IMG/VR virus record: IMGVR_UViG_3300042860_000188
Location: 1 to 23,346 of that record
Reading direction: 5' to 3' (one strand)
DNA from: a virus
DNA: 23,346 nucleotides
The translations under genes and the position numbers were made by a program. Numbering within the stretch: position 1 is the first letter of the stretch; each line of letters starts with the position of its first letter. Positions 1-7,759 of the stretch are shown piece after piece. The notes beneath the pieces are model-generated. The model was not told the DNA's origin. It searched no databases and saw nothing but the letters and a program-made list of their open reading frames with translations.

Positions 1-1
1 C

Positions 2-745
2 CCGGCCGGCTACCTGCAGGTGGTCGAGCAGGTTCGAGGCCTGCCGGAGAACCCGGCCATCATCGTGGTCGACACCCTGCACCGATTCCTGGCCGGCGAT
101 GAGAACAGTGCCCAGGACGCCAAGACCATGCTGGACGCCTGCAACAGCCTGATGAACGAGTTCAACTGCAGCGTGATCTTGGTCCACCACACCGGTGTGG
201 CCGAAGAGGCCCAGCACCGGGCACGCGGCTCCAGCGCCTGGCGAGGCGCTCTGGACATCGAGATCAGCATCGTTCCAGGCAAGGACGACCAGCCAATGCA
301 GATCGTGCAGCGCAAGTCCAAGGATGCCGAGATGGCCAAGACAGTATTCGTTGAGCTGCAGCAGGTGACCATACCAGGATGGTATGACGAGGACAACCAG
401 CCTGTGACCTCGGCAATCATCGTCCAGTCGCAAGCCCCAACATCATCAAAGAAGGACGGCAAGATCGACAGCCATCGCAAGACATTTGAGAACGCCTGGT
501 GGGCATCTGGTGCCGAGGAGCGCAACGGCCAGCCATACCTCAGCAGGTCGGCCATGCTGGACTACCTGATCCAGAAAATGGATGTCAGCGAGACCTCAGC
601 CAAGCAGTACCTCAAGCCAAGCGTGCCAGGAAAACCAATCTCAGACCTGTTGACAGCCGAGATCATCGAGGCCTTTGAGCATGGCTGGCTGGTGGTCAAT
701 GAGACTCATGCAAGTTCCATGCTCATTCGCAAGTCGGAGAGATGA
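2..745 (+). CDS. RecA-fold AAA-family ATPase, probable phage replicative helicase/RepA-like protein (5' truncated)
   Basis: The frame is open from the left edge, so the N-terminus, including the Walker A loop, lies outside the window; the GTG at 20 is simply the first possible start inside it. Visible are a hydrophobic strand ending in Asp (AIIVVDTLHRF, Asp codon at 71-73), fitting Walker B, then SVILVHHTG and the Arg/Ser motif ARGSSAWRGALD. These are typical of RecA-like ATPases of the RepA/AAA_25 type found in phage replication modules. The last third (about 470-745) is mixed helical and looks like a winged-helix DNA-binding tail. The likely role is a replicative helicase or helicase loader. 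The position directly before a region with DnaA boxes and repeats supports replication. The family call is fairly secure; the exact role is inferred. Confidence 0.72.
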   Translation, partial: PAGYLQVVEQVRGLPENPAIIVVDTLHRFLAGDENSAQDAKTMLDACNSLMNEFNCSVILVHHTGVAEEAQHRARGSSAWRGALDIEISIVPGKDDQPMQIVQRKSKDAEMAKTVFVELQQVTIPGWYDEDNQPVTSAIIVQSQAPTSSKKDGKIDSHRKTFENAWWASGAEERNGQPYLSRSAMLDYLIQKMDVSETSAKQYLKPSVPGKPISDLLTAEIIEAFEHGWLVVNETHASSMLIRKSER

Positions 746-751
746 TTATGG

Positions 752-772
752 TTATCCACAGACTTATCCACA
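752..772 (+). promoter_or_regulatory. Two tandem DnaA boxes (TTATCCACA)
   Basis: TTATCCACA occurs at 752-760 and 764-772, same orientation, 12 bp apart start to start. Both match the strong DnaA-box consensus TTATNCACA exactly. They begin 7 bp after the stop of the ATPase gene. Two exact 9-mers this close, with a third in the same non-coding gap, are unlikely to be chance. They suggest recruitment of host DnaA, or DnaA-linked regulation. Confidence 0.65.
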
Positions 773-782
773 ATCATGGAAA

Positions 783-890
783 GGTAACAGGTAACTGTGA
801 CGTAAAAAAACGTAATGAGTTACCTGGGCAAAGGCTGCGTTTAGGGTAACGTAACGTAATCCCCCCCTTTAGGGGGGGTTACCAGTTACC
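783..890. repeat. GGTAAC/GTTACC and ACGTAA short repeats (iteron-like)
   Basis: GGTAAC is at 783-788, 790-795 and 845-850. Its complement GTTACC is at 819-824, 878-883 and 885-890. The doublets 783-795 and 878-890 are 7-bp-spaced tandem copies in opposite orientation and match each other at 12 of 13 bases. ACGTAA is at 800-805, 810-815, 849-854 and 854-859. The arrangement looks like binding sites for an initiator or regulator. Hexamers are short, so the case rests on density and the paired doublets. Confidence 0.55.
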
Positions 891-891
891 C
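844..891. repeat. Long imperfect palindrome with C7-TTTA-G7 hairpin
   Basis: Seven C (861-867) and seven G (872-878) flank a 4-base TTTA loop, giving a perfect 7 bp GC stem. The outer arms GGGTAAC (844-850) and GTTACCC (885-891) are complementary and extend the structure imperfectly. No U-tract follows, so it is not a classical terminator. It may be a single-strand initiation or cruciform element of the origin. Confidence 0.6.
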
Positions 892-941
892 AACGCTGCG
901 GCCAATTCCATAACCAAGGCCATATAAAAAGTGGTGAAAAG

Positions 942-950
942 TTATCCACA
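942..950 (+). promoter_or_regulatory. Third DnaA box (TTATCCACA)
   Basis: An exact TTATCCACA in the same orientation as the pair at 752-772, lying 21 bp before the next start codon. With the other pair it brackets the repeat and hairpin region. Confidence 0.6.
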
Positions 951-971
951 GGAAAGTAAGCAAGCACTAAC

Positions 972-1154
972 ATGACACAACCAATCGACCAACCAAACTT
1001 TGCAACCTGGGAGCGCGACAACCTGGTGCGCTTTTGCCAGGACTGCTACGCTGCCCTGCTGGCCGAGCAGGAGGCCAACGAGCAGCTCAGGATTGACCTC
1101 AAGGATGCAATGAAGATGGCGCGGCAGCAAATTCTGAAGGACAATGCAGCATGA
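972..1154 (+). CDS. Small hypothetical phage protein before terminase
   Basis: A 60-residue protein, mostly helical and charged in its second half (repeated Glu, Lys, Gln; ends MARQQILKDNAA), consistent with a short coiled coil. No signal peptide or membrane segment. It starts 21 bp after the third DnaA box; GGAAAG at 951-956 is a poor Shine-Dalgarno. Its TGA overlaps the next ATG by 4 bp (ATGA, 1151-1154), implying translational coupling to the small terminase. I recognise no family. Its place at the head of the packaging operon suggests a packaging or late-gene accessory role, but that is only positional. Confidence 0.6.
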   Translation: MTQPIDQPNFATWERDNLVRFCQDCYAALLAEQEANEQLRIDLKDAMKMARQQILKDNAA

Positions 1155-1603
1155 CCACGAAAACACACAAAGCAAAGACTGGCGCAAAGAAGCCAGTCAG
1201 AAGGCACGAGAACAAGGCCGAGTTGATCGGCTTGGTGCTTTCCGGAATGCGTAACGGTCTGAGCGCCTTCAAGGCCTGCGAAGCCGCTGGTTTGTCGCAA
1301 AGCACTTTCAACCTGTGGGTCAATGAGGACGCAGAACTGGCCGCAGAATACGCGCGCGCGAGGGAAGACCTGATCGAGCGCATTGCCAACGAGGTGATCG
1401 AGCTGAGCGATGCCGATGTCGGAATGCAGCCAGACGGCAAGAAAGACTGGGCAGCGGTGCAGAAGCACAAGCTGCAGGTCGATACCCGAAAGTGGCTGCT
1501 GTCCAAGCTGGCCCCGAAGAAGTATGGCGAGAAGATAGAAGTTTCTGGCGATCCTGCCAATCCGCTGGTTCAACGCATTGAGCGCGTGATCGTCAAGACA
1601 TGA
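1151..1603 (+). CDS. terS: Terminase small subunit
   Basis: A 150-residue protein with a basic N-terminus (residues 1-20, Lys/Arg-rich) and a helix-turn-helix at about 39-60 (FKACEAAGLSQSTFNLWVNED). Next come an acidic helical stretch (Asp/Glu/Arg, 60-85) and a C-terminal part with KWLLSKLAPKKYGEK, a motif common in small terminases of Sf6/P22-like and related phages. It should bind the packaging start on phage DNA and hand it to the large subunit. It is coupled to the large subunit gene by an ATGA overlap (1600-1603). Length and position fit the family. In headful-packaging phages the pac site often lies inside this gene; no such site can be identified by eye here. Confidence 0.85.
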   Translation: MTTKTHKAKTGAKKPVRRHENKAELIGLVLSGMRNGLSAFKACEAAGLSQSTFNLWVNEDAELAAEYARAREDLIERIANEVIELSDADVGMQPDGKKDWAAVQKHKLQVDTRKWLLSKLAPKKYGEKIEVSGDPANPLVQRIERVIVKT

Positions 1604-2823
1604 CCGTCCTGCAGCTTGCAACCCCCGAATGGGCGCTTCCCCTGCTGGAGCCAAGCCGCTACAAAGGCGCATGGGGTGGCCGAGGCTCGGGCAAGTCCCA
1701 CATGTTTGCCGAGCTGATGATTGAGGCCCACATCATGGATCAGAAGCGGCGCAGCGTCTGTGTGCGTGAAATCCAGAAGTCGCTCAACCAGTCCGTCAAG
1801 CGCCTGCTGGAAACCAAGATTCAGGACATGAACGCTGGCGCTTACTTCGAGGTGCAGGATGTCGTCATCAAGTCCAAGAAGGCCGATGGCGCGATCATCT
1901 TCCAGGGTATGCAGAACCACACCGCAGACTCGATCAAGTCGCTGGAGGGCTATGATTGCGCCTGGGTGGAGGAGGCCCAGAGCCTGAGCCAGACCAGCCT
2001 TGACCTGCTACGGCCCACGATCCGCAAGCCAGGCTCCGAGCTGTGGTTTACCTGGAACCCACGCGATCAGTCCGATCCGGTGGACTTCCTGCTTCGAGGC
2101 CCGACACCGCCCAAAGATGCCACTGTCCTGAAGGTCAACTTCACCGATAACCCGTGGTTCCCAGAAGTCCTGCGCGACGAGATGGAATACGACAAGCGGC
2201 GCGATCCCGACAAGTACAGCCATGTCTGGATGGGCCAGTACCTGACCAACAGCAGCAGCCGAGTGTTCAAGAACTGGCGCGTCGAGGACTTCGAGGCACC
2301 GCCAGACGCCATCCATCGCCTCGGCGCAGACTGGGGCTTTGCCGTCGATCCGACCACGCTGGTGCGCTGCCACATCATTGGCCGCACCCTATACATCGAC
2401 TACGAGGCCTACATGATTGGCTGCGAGATCGTGAATACCCCCGAGCTATTCATGACCGTTCCCGAGGCCGAGAAGTGGCCCATCGTGGCCGACTCGGCCA
2501 GGCCAGAGACCATCAGCCACATGAAAAAGAACGGGTTTCCCAAGATCATGACGGCGATCAAAGGCCCGAAGTCAGTCGAGGAAGGCATCGAGTTTCTCAA
2601 GAACTACGACATCGTGGTGCACCCGCGCTGCATCCACACAATTGACGAGCTGACCCTTTACAGTTATAAGCAAGACCCATTGACCGGCAGAATATTGCCC
2701 GTGCTGGAGGACAAGAAGAACCACGTCATTGACGCCTTGCGGTATGCCTGCGAGGCCGTGCGGCGATCCAGCGCAGCCAGGCCTGTTGCTTTTACCCCCA
2801 TCGCCAATATGAAAAAGTGGTGA
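1600..2823 (+). CDS. terL: Terminase large subunit (packaging ATPase/nuclease)
   Basis: A 407-residue packaging motor. The ATPase half has Walker A GGRGSGKS (residues 26-33), Walker B CAWVEEAQ with the catalytic Glu pair at 124-125, and the coupling motif TWNP (151-154). The nuclease half is an RNase H-like fold with acidic residues in GADWGFAVD (D244, D250), VADSA (D298) and the C-terminal DKKNHVIDALRYA (D371, H375, D378), the expected metal-binding set. It resembles the PBSX/P22-type (Terminase_3) group. It docks on the portal, pumps DNA into the procapsid and cuts it. Length is typical (about 400-500) and no key residue is missing. Confidence 0.95.
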   Translation: MTVLQLATPEWALPLLEPSRYKGAWGGRGSGKSHMFAELMIEAHIMDQKRRSVCVREIQKSLNQSVKRLLETKIQDMNAGAYFEVQDVVIKSKKADGAIIFQGMQNHTADSIKSLEGYDCAWVEEAQSLSQTSLDLLRPTIRKPGSELWFTWNPRDQSDPVDFLLRGPTPPKDATVLKVNFTDNPWFPEVLRDEMEYDKRRDPDKYSHVWMGQYLTNSSSRVFKNWRVEDFEAPPDAIHRLGADWGFAVDPTTLVRCHIIGRTLYIDYEAYMIGCEIVNTPELFMTVPEAEKWPIVADSARPETISHMKKNGFPKIMTAIKGPKSVEEGIEFLKNYDIVVHPRCIHTIDELTLYSYKQDPLTGRILPVLEDKKNHVIDALRYACEAVRRSSAARPVAFTPIANMKKW

Positions 2824-2852
2824 GACAATTGCACAAATTGAGGAATTAATCT

Positions 2853-4913
2853 ATGGCCAGAATCTCAAACGACCAACGGCTTTCGAATCTGCACAGCGAA
2901 GCCCTGCGCCAGTTCAATGACATCCAGACTGCGCTGAGGGATGAGCGCCTGCAGTGCTTGCAAGACAGGCGCTTCTACTCCCTGTGCGGCAGCCAGTGGG
3001 AAGGCCCACTGTGGGATCAGTATGAGAACAAGCCCAAGTTTGAGGTCAACAAGATCATGCTGGCGGTCATTCGCATCGTCAACGAATACCGCAACAACCG
3101 CATCACTGTGGACTATGTGTCCAAAGATGGCACAGATAACGAAAAGCTGGCCGAGGTCTGCGATGGTCTATACCGTGCCGACGAGCAGGCATCCGTTGCC
3201 GACGAGGCCTACGACAACGCCTTCGAGGAGGCAGTCGGCGGCGGCATTGGTGCATGGCGGCTGCGCACCGTCTACGAGGACGAGGAGAACGGCGAAGATG
3301 ACCGGCAGCGCATCCGCATGGAGCCGATCTTCGATGCCGACAGTTCGGTGTTCTTTGACCTGAACGCCAAGCGCCAGGACAAGTCGGACGCAAAGTATGC
3401 CTTTGTGGTCTCCAGCATGACCCGTGAGAGCTACAAAGAAATCTACAACGACGATCCCACGGACTGGCCCAAGATCATCCACCAGTATGAGTTTGATTGG
3501 GCAACGCCTGATGTCGTTTTTGTGGCTGAGTACTTCAAGGTCGAGGAAAAGATCGAGACCATCCGAATCTTCCAGGCCATCGACGGCACCGAGGAGCGTT
3601 ACAGCTCTGCCGATTTCGCAGCCGACGAGACCCTAGAGGAAACGCTGGCAGCAGTCGGAACCATCGAGGTGCGGCAGAAAAAGGTCAAGCGCAAGCGCGT
3701 GCGCAAGTACATCATGTCCGGTGGCAAAGTGCTTGAGGATGCTGGCTACATTGCAGGCAACTGCATCCCGATTGTGGTGGTCTACGGCAAACGCTGGTTC
3801 GTGGACAACATCGAACGCTGCATGGGTGCGGTGCGCCTGGCCAAAGATGCCCAGCGCCTGAAGAACATGCAGCTCTCCAAGCTGGGCGAGATCAGCGCAC
3901 TGTCCAGCGTCGAGAAGCCAATCTTGGTTCCAGAGCAGGTCGCAGGCCACCAGGTCATGTGGGCCGAGGACAACCTCAAGGACTACCCGTACCTGCTGGT
4001 CAATCCGATCACAGGGCCAAACGGCGAGCAGCAAATCAGCGGCCCCATCGCCTACACGAAAAGCCCACAGATACCTCCAGCAATGGCCGCGCTCTTGCAG
4101 ATCACAGAGACCGACATGCAGGAAATTTTGGGCAACCCACAAGGGGCTGACAAGATGGTGTCTGGCATGTCTGGCAAAGCCGTGGAGATGATCCAGACTC
4201 GTGTGGACATGCAGTCTTTCATTTACATGAGCAATTTTGCCAAGGGCATGAAACGCTCCGGAGAAATCTGGCTGAGCATGGCAAGAGACATCTACGTTGA
4301 AGAAAAACGCAAGATGAAGGCCATTGCACCAACTGGTGAGTCAAGCGTGGTCGAACTCATGAAGCCTGCGATTGACACAGAAACAGGCGCGATGGTCATG
4401 GAGAACGATCTCAGCTCTGCCACATTTGATGTGATTGCCGAGGTTGGCCCGTCCAGCAGCAGCAAAAAGCAGGCAACCGTCCGTGCCCTGACCGGAATGC
4501 TTGCCATGACGCAAGACCCAGAGACTGCGCAAGTCTTGACCGCAATGGCTATGATGAACATGGAGGGCGAAGGCCTCAGCGATACAAACGCCTACTTCCG
4601 CAAGAAACTCCTGCGCATGGGAGTGGTCCAGCCCACCGAGGAAGAGGCCCAGGAACTCATGGCCGAGATGCAGGGCAAGCCCCAAGACCCGAATGCCATG
4701 TACTTACAGGCAGCGGCAGAGGAGGCCACCGCCAAGGCCGCCCAGGCCCGTGCCAACACCGTCAAGACCGTGGCCGATGCGGAACTCAGCCGAGCCAAGA
4801 CGCTGGAGACGCTCGGCAAGGTTGACGAGACCGCCCAGAATATGGCGCTCACAAATGCAGAGGCCGTGCAGCAGATATTGCGCGGCCAGATTGTGCAGCC
4901 CGTTGTCAGATGA
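2853..4913 (+). CDS. Portal protein, P22 gp1-like
   Basis: A 686-residue protein, close to the 725 of P22 gp1. It begins with a helical segment, then NKPKFEVNKIMLAVIRIVNEYRNNR, typical of P22-type portals (a conserved N-terminal region followed by NxR). The middle has alternating acidic strands of the wing/stem. The C-terminal part (about 590-670) is long, Ala/Gln/Glu-rich and helical, like the barrel of P22-type portals inside the head. It forms the dodecameric ring through which DNA enters and leaves and on which the tail assembles. The start is preceded by GAGGA (2840-2844), 8 bp upstream. It follows terL by 29 bp. Confidence 0.9.
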   Translation: MARISNDQRLSNLHSEALRQFNDIQTALRDERLQCLQDRRFYSLCGSQWEGPLWDQYENKPKFEVNKIMLAVIRIVNEYRNNRITVDYVSKDGTDNEKLAEVCDGLYRADEQASVADEAYDNAFEEAVGGGIGAWRLRTVYEDEENGEDDRQRIRMEPIFDADSSVFFDLNAKRQDKSDAKYAFVVSSMTRESYKEIYNDDPTDWPKIIHQYEFDWATPDVVFVAEYFKVEEKIETIRIFQAIDGTEERYSSADFAADETLEETLAAVGTIEVRQKKVKRKRVRKYIMSGGKVLEDAGYIAGNCIPIVVVYGKRWFVDNIERCMGAVRLAKDAQRLKNMQLSKLGEISALSSVEKPILVPEQVAGHQVMWAEDNLKDYPYLLVNPITGPNGEQQISGPIAYTKSPQIPPAMAALLQITETDMQEILGNPQGADKMVSGMSGKAVEMIQTRVDMQSFIYMSNFAKGMKRSGEIWLSMARDIYVEEKRKMKAIAPTGESSVVELMKPAIDTETGAMVMENDLSSATFDVIAEVGPSSSSKKQATVRALTGMLAMTQDPETAQVLTAMAMMNMEGEGLSDTNAYFRKKLLRMGVVQPTEEEAQELMAEMQGKPQDPNAMYLQAAAEEATAKAAQARANTVKTVADAELSRAKTLETLGKVDETAQNMALTNAEAVQQILRGQIVQPVVR

Positions 4914-4937
4914 CAGAAAAAGGGCGAGAATGTAATT

Positions 4938-4961
4938 AACGGTATCCACCCAGCCGTTTTT
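4938..4961 (+). terminator. Weak terminator- or attenuator-like hairpin between portal and scaffold
   Basis: AACGG (4938-4942) can pair with CCGTT (4954-4958) across an 11-base loop, with T residues running on to 4961. The stem is only 5 bp, so it is at best a leaky attenuator that could tune portal against scaffold/coat expression. An alternative pairing uses CACCC (4947-4951) with GGGTG (4965-4969). Confidence 0.2.
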
Positions 4962-4966
4962 AATGG

Positions 4967-5824
4967 GTGAGTTTGATGGGGTTGAAGATGAATGAAAAGG
5001 CAGAAATTGATGACAGCGAAGTCGAGGTAGAAGAAGAGGAAATCGTAGTCAGCGAACCCGTTGACGAGGTAGAAACTGAAGATACCGAGGAAGTTGTTGT
5101 CAGCATTGGTGAGGAAGCGCCACCTCCCGAAGAACAGACTCATGCGCCTGAATGGGTACGCGAGCTGCGCAAGACGAACCGAGAATTGCAACGTCAGAAC
5201 CGCGAACTTCAGAACAAGCTGCAAACAACCGCACAGACTGAGACCAAGCCGGTCGTGCTGGGAGTAAAGCCGAAACTGGAAGATCACGATTACGATGCTG
5301 ATAAATTCGAGGCAGCATTGGCCGACTGGTTTGAGCGCAAGCGACAAGCCGACGAGGCCAGCGCCAGGCAAGAAGCTGAAGTTATGAATCAGCAGAAGGC
5401 CTGGAAAGCCAAACTGGATGGCTACGGCAAGGCGAAAGCCGAGCTGCGAGTCAAGGATTTTGAGGATGCCGAGGCCGTGGCCCTGGAACTCTTCAACATC
5501 ACCCAGCAAGGTGTCATGCTGCAAGGTGCAGATAATCCTGCTCTTGTCGTCTACGCACTTGGAAAGAACCCAAAGAAGGCCAAGGAGTTGTCCGACATCA
5601 AAGACCCCGTAAAGTTTGCCTTTGCGGTAGCGAAACTGGAGAAAGAATTGAAAGTTACCAATCGCAGAGCAGCACCCTCACCAGAGCGTATCGTCTCGGG
5701 AACTGGACGATCTTCAGGTGCGGTGGACTCAACCCTCGAACGGCTGAGAGAAGAAGCAGCCCGTACTGGCAACATGACGAAAGTCATTCAGTATCGGGCG
5801 CAGAAACGATCAGCACCCAAGTAA
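4967..5824 (+). CDS. Scaffolding protein
   Basis: A protein of up to 285 residues (P22 gp8 has 303). The first about 60 residues are strongly acidic (runs of Glu/Asp). A helical Arg/Gln/Glu coiled-coil segment follows (VRELRKTNRELQRQNREL), then a middle helical domain. The end is basic (MTKVIQYRAQKRSAPK), which in P22-type scaffolds is the coat-binding helix region. Position between portal and coat also fits. It should guide coat polymerisation and then leave. The start is uncertain: GTG 4967, ATG 4976 or ATG 4988; GGGTGAG at 4965-4971 would serve ATG 4976, and the acidic domain is complete from ATG 4988. No protease gene is visible nearby, in line with scaffold exit without cleavage. Confidence 0.8.
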   Translation: MSLMGLKMNEKAEIDDSEVEVEEEEIVVSEPVDEVETEDTEEVVVSIGEEAPPPEEQTHAPEWVRELRKTNRELQRQNRELQNKLQTTAQTETKPVVLGVKPKLEDHDYDADKFEAALADWFERKRQADEASARQEAEVMNQQKAWKAKLDGYGKAKAELRVKDFEDAEAVALELFNITQQGVMLQGADNPALVVYALGKNPKKAKELSDIKDPVKFAFAVAKLEKELKVTNRRAAPSPERIVSGTGRSSGAVDSTLERLREEAARTGNMTKVIQYRAQKRSAPK

Positions 5825-5842
5825 TTTTTTTAGGAGTCAATC

Positions 5843-7129
5843 ATGGCTAATAGTTTTTCAAAAGAAGAGCGCGTTGCGTTCGAGGACATCCTCGAAGGCT
5901 TTAACGATGCTCTGGTGTTGTCCCGCAATGTGTCCATCTACAACACTGATGGCTCGATGATGGAGCGCACCAACAACGTGATCTATCGTCCCCAGCCCTA
6001 CATCGCACAGTCGTACGATGGCATGGATCAGACCGGCAACTTCACTGCCTACACCCAGCTTACCGTCCCTGCAACGCTCGGCTTCCAGAAGTCCGTGCCG
6101 TTCATCCTGGACGCACTGGAGCTGCGTGATGCCCTGCAAGAAGGTCGTCTGGGCGATGCTGCAAAGCAGAAGCTGGCCTCCGACATCAACATCGCCATCA
6201 TGAACGTGGCCGCAGCCCAAGGCTCGCTGGTCGTGACCGTGAACACCGCTGCTGGTGACTACGACGATGTGGCCCTGTGCGACAGCATCATGAACGAGCA
6301 GGGCGTCCAATCCTTTGATCGTTACATGGCCCTGTCCTCACGCGACTACAACGGCATCGCTGGCAACATTGCTGGTGGCGCTGGCGGTGCATCTGTGTCC
6401 CGCAGCTTTGCTGGCAACAAGTCGAACAACGCCTTCGAGCGTTCTTATGTCGGCATGGTTGCAGGCTTTGACACCTACAAGCTGGACTACGCAAACCGCA
6501 TCGCAGCTCGCACTGGTTCAGACCCGACGATGAGCACCTTGGCTGCTGCCGGTAACTACTACGTTCCGCAAGCAACCCAGACCGCTGCTACCGGCGAGAC
6601 CCAGAACGTGGACAACCGCTTCCAGACCATCACGGTCTCCAGCACCACTGACCTGCCTGCCGGTACGCCGATCCAGATTCAAGGCGTTGAGGCTGTGCAT
6701 CACATCACCAAACAGGGGACTGGCTTTGCCAAGACCTTCCGTGTGGTGCAAGTGGTTAACGCCACGACCTGCGTCATCACCCCCCCGATCATCTCGGCCC
6801 AGGGCGGTACTGACGCTGAGTTGCAGTATCAAAACGTCATCGTGACCCCAGCTTCTGGCCGCACCATCACGCGCCTGAACGTGGCTGCAGCACCCATCAA
6901 CTGCTTCTGGCAGAAAGATGCGCTGGAGATTCTGCCTGGCCGTTACGCTGTCCCGTCTGATGCTGGTGTCGCAGTGATGCGTGCAAGCACCGACCAAGGC
7001 ATCGAGCTGGTCATGCAGAAGCAATACGATGTCAACACCATGAAAACCAAGTATCGTCTCGATACCTTGTTCGGTGTGGTCAATAAGCAGCCAGAAATGT
7101 CTGGCATCTTGCTGTTCGGTCAAGCATAA
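5843..7129 (+). CDS. Major capsid (coat) protein, P22 gp5-like
   Basis: At 428 residues it is almost the same length as P22 coat (430). The HK97-fold core is recognisable by the P22_CoatProtein pattern: ALELRDALQEGRLGDAAKQK (93-110) followed by INIAIMNVAAAQGSLVVT and a long spine-helix region. A beta-rich insert of about residues 225-345 (ITVSSTTDLPAGTPIQIQ, then TFRVVQVV, CVITPPII) matches the telokin-like I-domain of P22 coat. It forms the icosahedral shell. The start has a good AGGAG (5832-5836) and the gene follows the scaffold by 18 bp. Codon use is strongly biased toward C-ending codons, as expected for a highly expressed gene. Confidence 0.93.
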   Translation: MANSFSKEERVAFEDILEGFNDALVLSRNVSIYNTDGSMMERTNNVIYRPQPYIAQSYDGMDQTGNFTAYTQLTVPATLGFQKSVPFILDALELRDALQEGRLGDAAKQKLASDINIAIMNVAAAQGSLVVTVNTAAGDYDDVALCDSIMNEQGVQSFDRYMALSSRDYNGIAGNIAGGAGGASVSRSFAGNKSNNAFERSYVGMVAGFDTYKLDYANRIAARTGSDPTMSTLAAAGNYYVPQATQTAATGETQNVDNRFQTITVSSTTDLPAGTPIQIQGVEAVHHITKQGTGFAKTFRVVQVVNATTCVITPPIISAQGGTDAELQYQNVIVTPASGRTITRLNVAAAPINCFWQKDALEILPGRYAVPSDAGVAVMRASTDQGIELVMQKQYDVNTMKTKYRLDTLFGVVNKQPEMSGILLFGQA

Positions 7130-7138
7130 GGAGTCATC

Positions 7139-7753
7139 ATGAGCTATCAAGTAATTTTCACTCAGGGCACTGCTGTTGTTACCGTGCCTGCTGGCGAGAA
7201 AATCGCTGTTCAGGCCTTCTCACCAGCAAATGTGTTTCAGGAAGTTGGTTTCCCCAATTTCCCTGATTCGCAGGATTTGCTGCAAGTGGTCGAGAACACC
7301 ACCTATGTGTCAGGCGCATTCACCAATGCCACTATCGTGACCATCCAGGCCGGTGCATCGGGCGCTTACTACTCGGTGGGCGTTGCACCTGACATCAGCA
7401 ACAACGGCAACTGGCAGCCCCAGGGCGCGCCAGCCAACATTGCTGATGGCGGCTCGATGGCGGCAACTGCTGCCAACGTGCTGACTGGCATCATCACTGC
7501 AACGCCTACGGCAAGCCGTGACATCCAGTTGCCAACAGGTACAAACCTTGATCTGGCAACTGAGTGGGCAATTGGTGATTCGTTCGACTTCAGCGTCATC
7601 ACTTTGGCTGCATTTGCTTTGACTCTCACGGTCAATACTGATGTAACCATCGTTGGTTCTGCCGCAACTGCTGCTACGGCTGGTGCATCTGCACGTTTCC
7701 GTTGCCGCAAGACTGCGGCTAACACCTTCGTCGTCTACCGCATCGGCGGCTAA
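7139..7753 (+). CDS. Probable head decoration or minor structural protein
   Basis: A 204-residue protein almost entirely of Thr/Val/Ala-rich beta strands, without membrane segment or signal peptide. The C-terminal half (about 120-204) has repeating hydrophobic strands (IQLPTGTNLDL, FDFSVITLAAFALTLTVN, ARFRCRKTAANTFVVYRIGG) ending in a pattern seen in many phage virion proteins. It uses AAGGAG at 7128-7133, overlapping the coat stop, and is the last gene before a strong terminator, so it shares the coat transcript and is probably made in large amounts. Decoration of the shell is the best guess from position and beta content; I do not recognise a named family. Confidence 0.6.
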   Translation: MSYQVIFTQGTAVVTVPAGEKIAVQAFSPANVFQEVGFPNFPDSQDLLQVVENTTYVSGAFTNATIVTIQAGASGAYYSVGVAPDISNNGNWQPQGAPANIADGGSMAATAANVLTGIITATPTASRDIQLPTGTNLDLATEWAIGDSFDFSVITLAAFALTLTVNTDVTIVGSAATAATAGASARFRCRKTAANTFVVYRIGG

Positions 7754-7759
7754 ACCAAG

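Larger units (their letters stand above)
746..971. other. Candidate replication origin / control region (non-coding)
   Basis: This 226 bp stretch separates the replication ATPase gene from the packaging genes and holds no convincing ORF. It contains three exact TTATCCACA DnaA boxes (752-760, 764-772, 942-950), six copies of GGTAAC or its complement, four ACGTAA copies and a C7/G7 hairpin. A short AT-rich patch (about 919-940, CATATAAAAAG) lies near the third box and could be an unwinding element or a promoter -10 region; I see no matching -35. Dense short repeats plus DnaA boxes beside a replication ATPase gene are typical of theta-type origins. An operator array for a phage regulator is the alternative. 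Confidence 0.55.

Noticed and set aside
10-555. Minus-strand ORF opposite the ATPase
   Set aside because: Fully antisense to a recognisable RecA-fold sequence, and the product is low-complexity Ser/Thr/Arg.
861-880. C7/G7 hairpin as a Rho-independent terminator
   Set aside because: It is followed by TTACCAGTTACCC, not a T-run, on the + strand; on the - strand the stem is followed by ATTACG. No terminator is supported.
4592-5524. Long minus-strand ORF (310 codons)
   Set aside because: Lies opposite the portal end and scaffold gene, has no ribosome site and spans the gap between two well supported + strand genes. It is a shadow of biased codon use.
5825-5831. T-run after the scaffold gene as terminator
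   Set aside because: No stem precedes it, and the coat gene just after it must be expressed with scaffold. It is only an AT-rich spacer before AGGAG.
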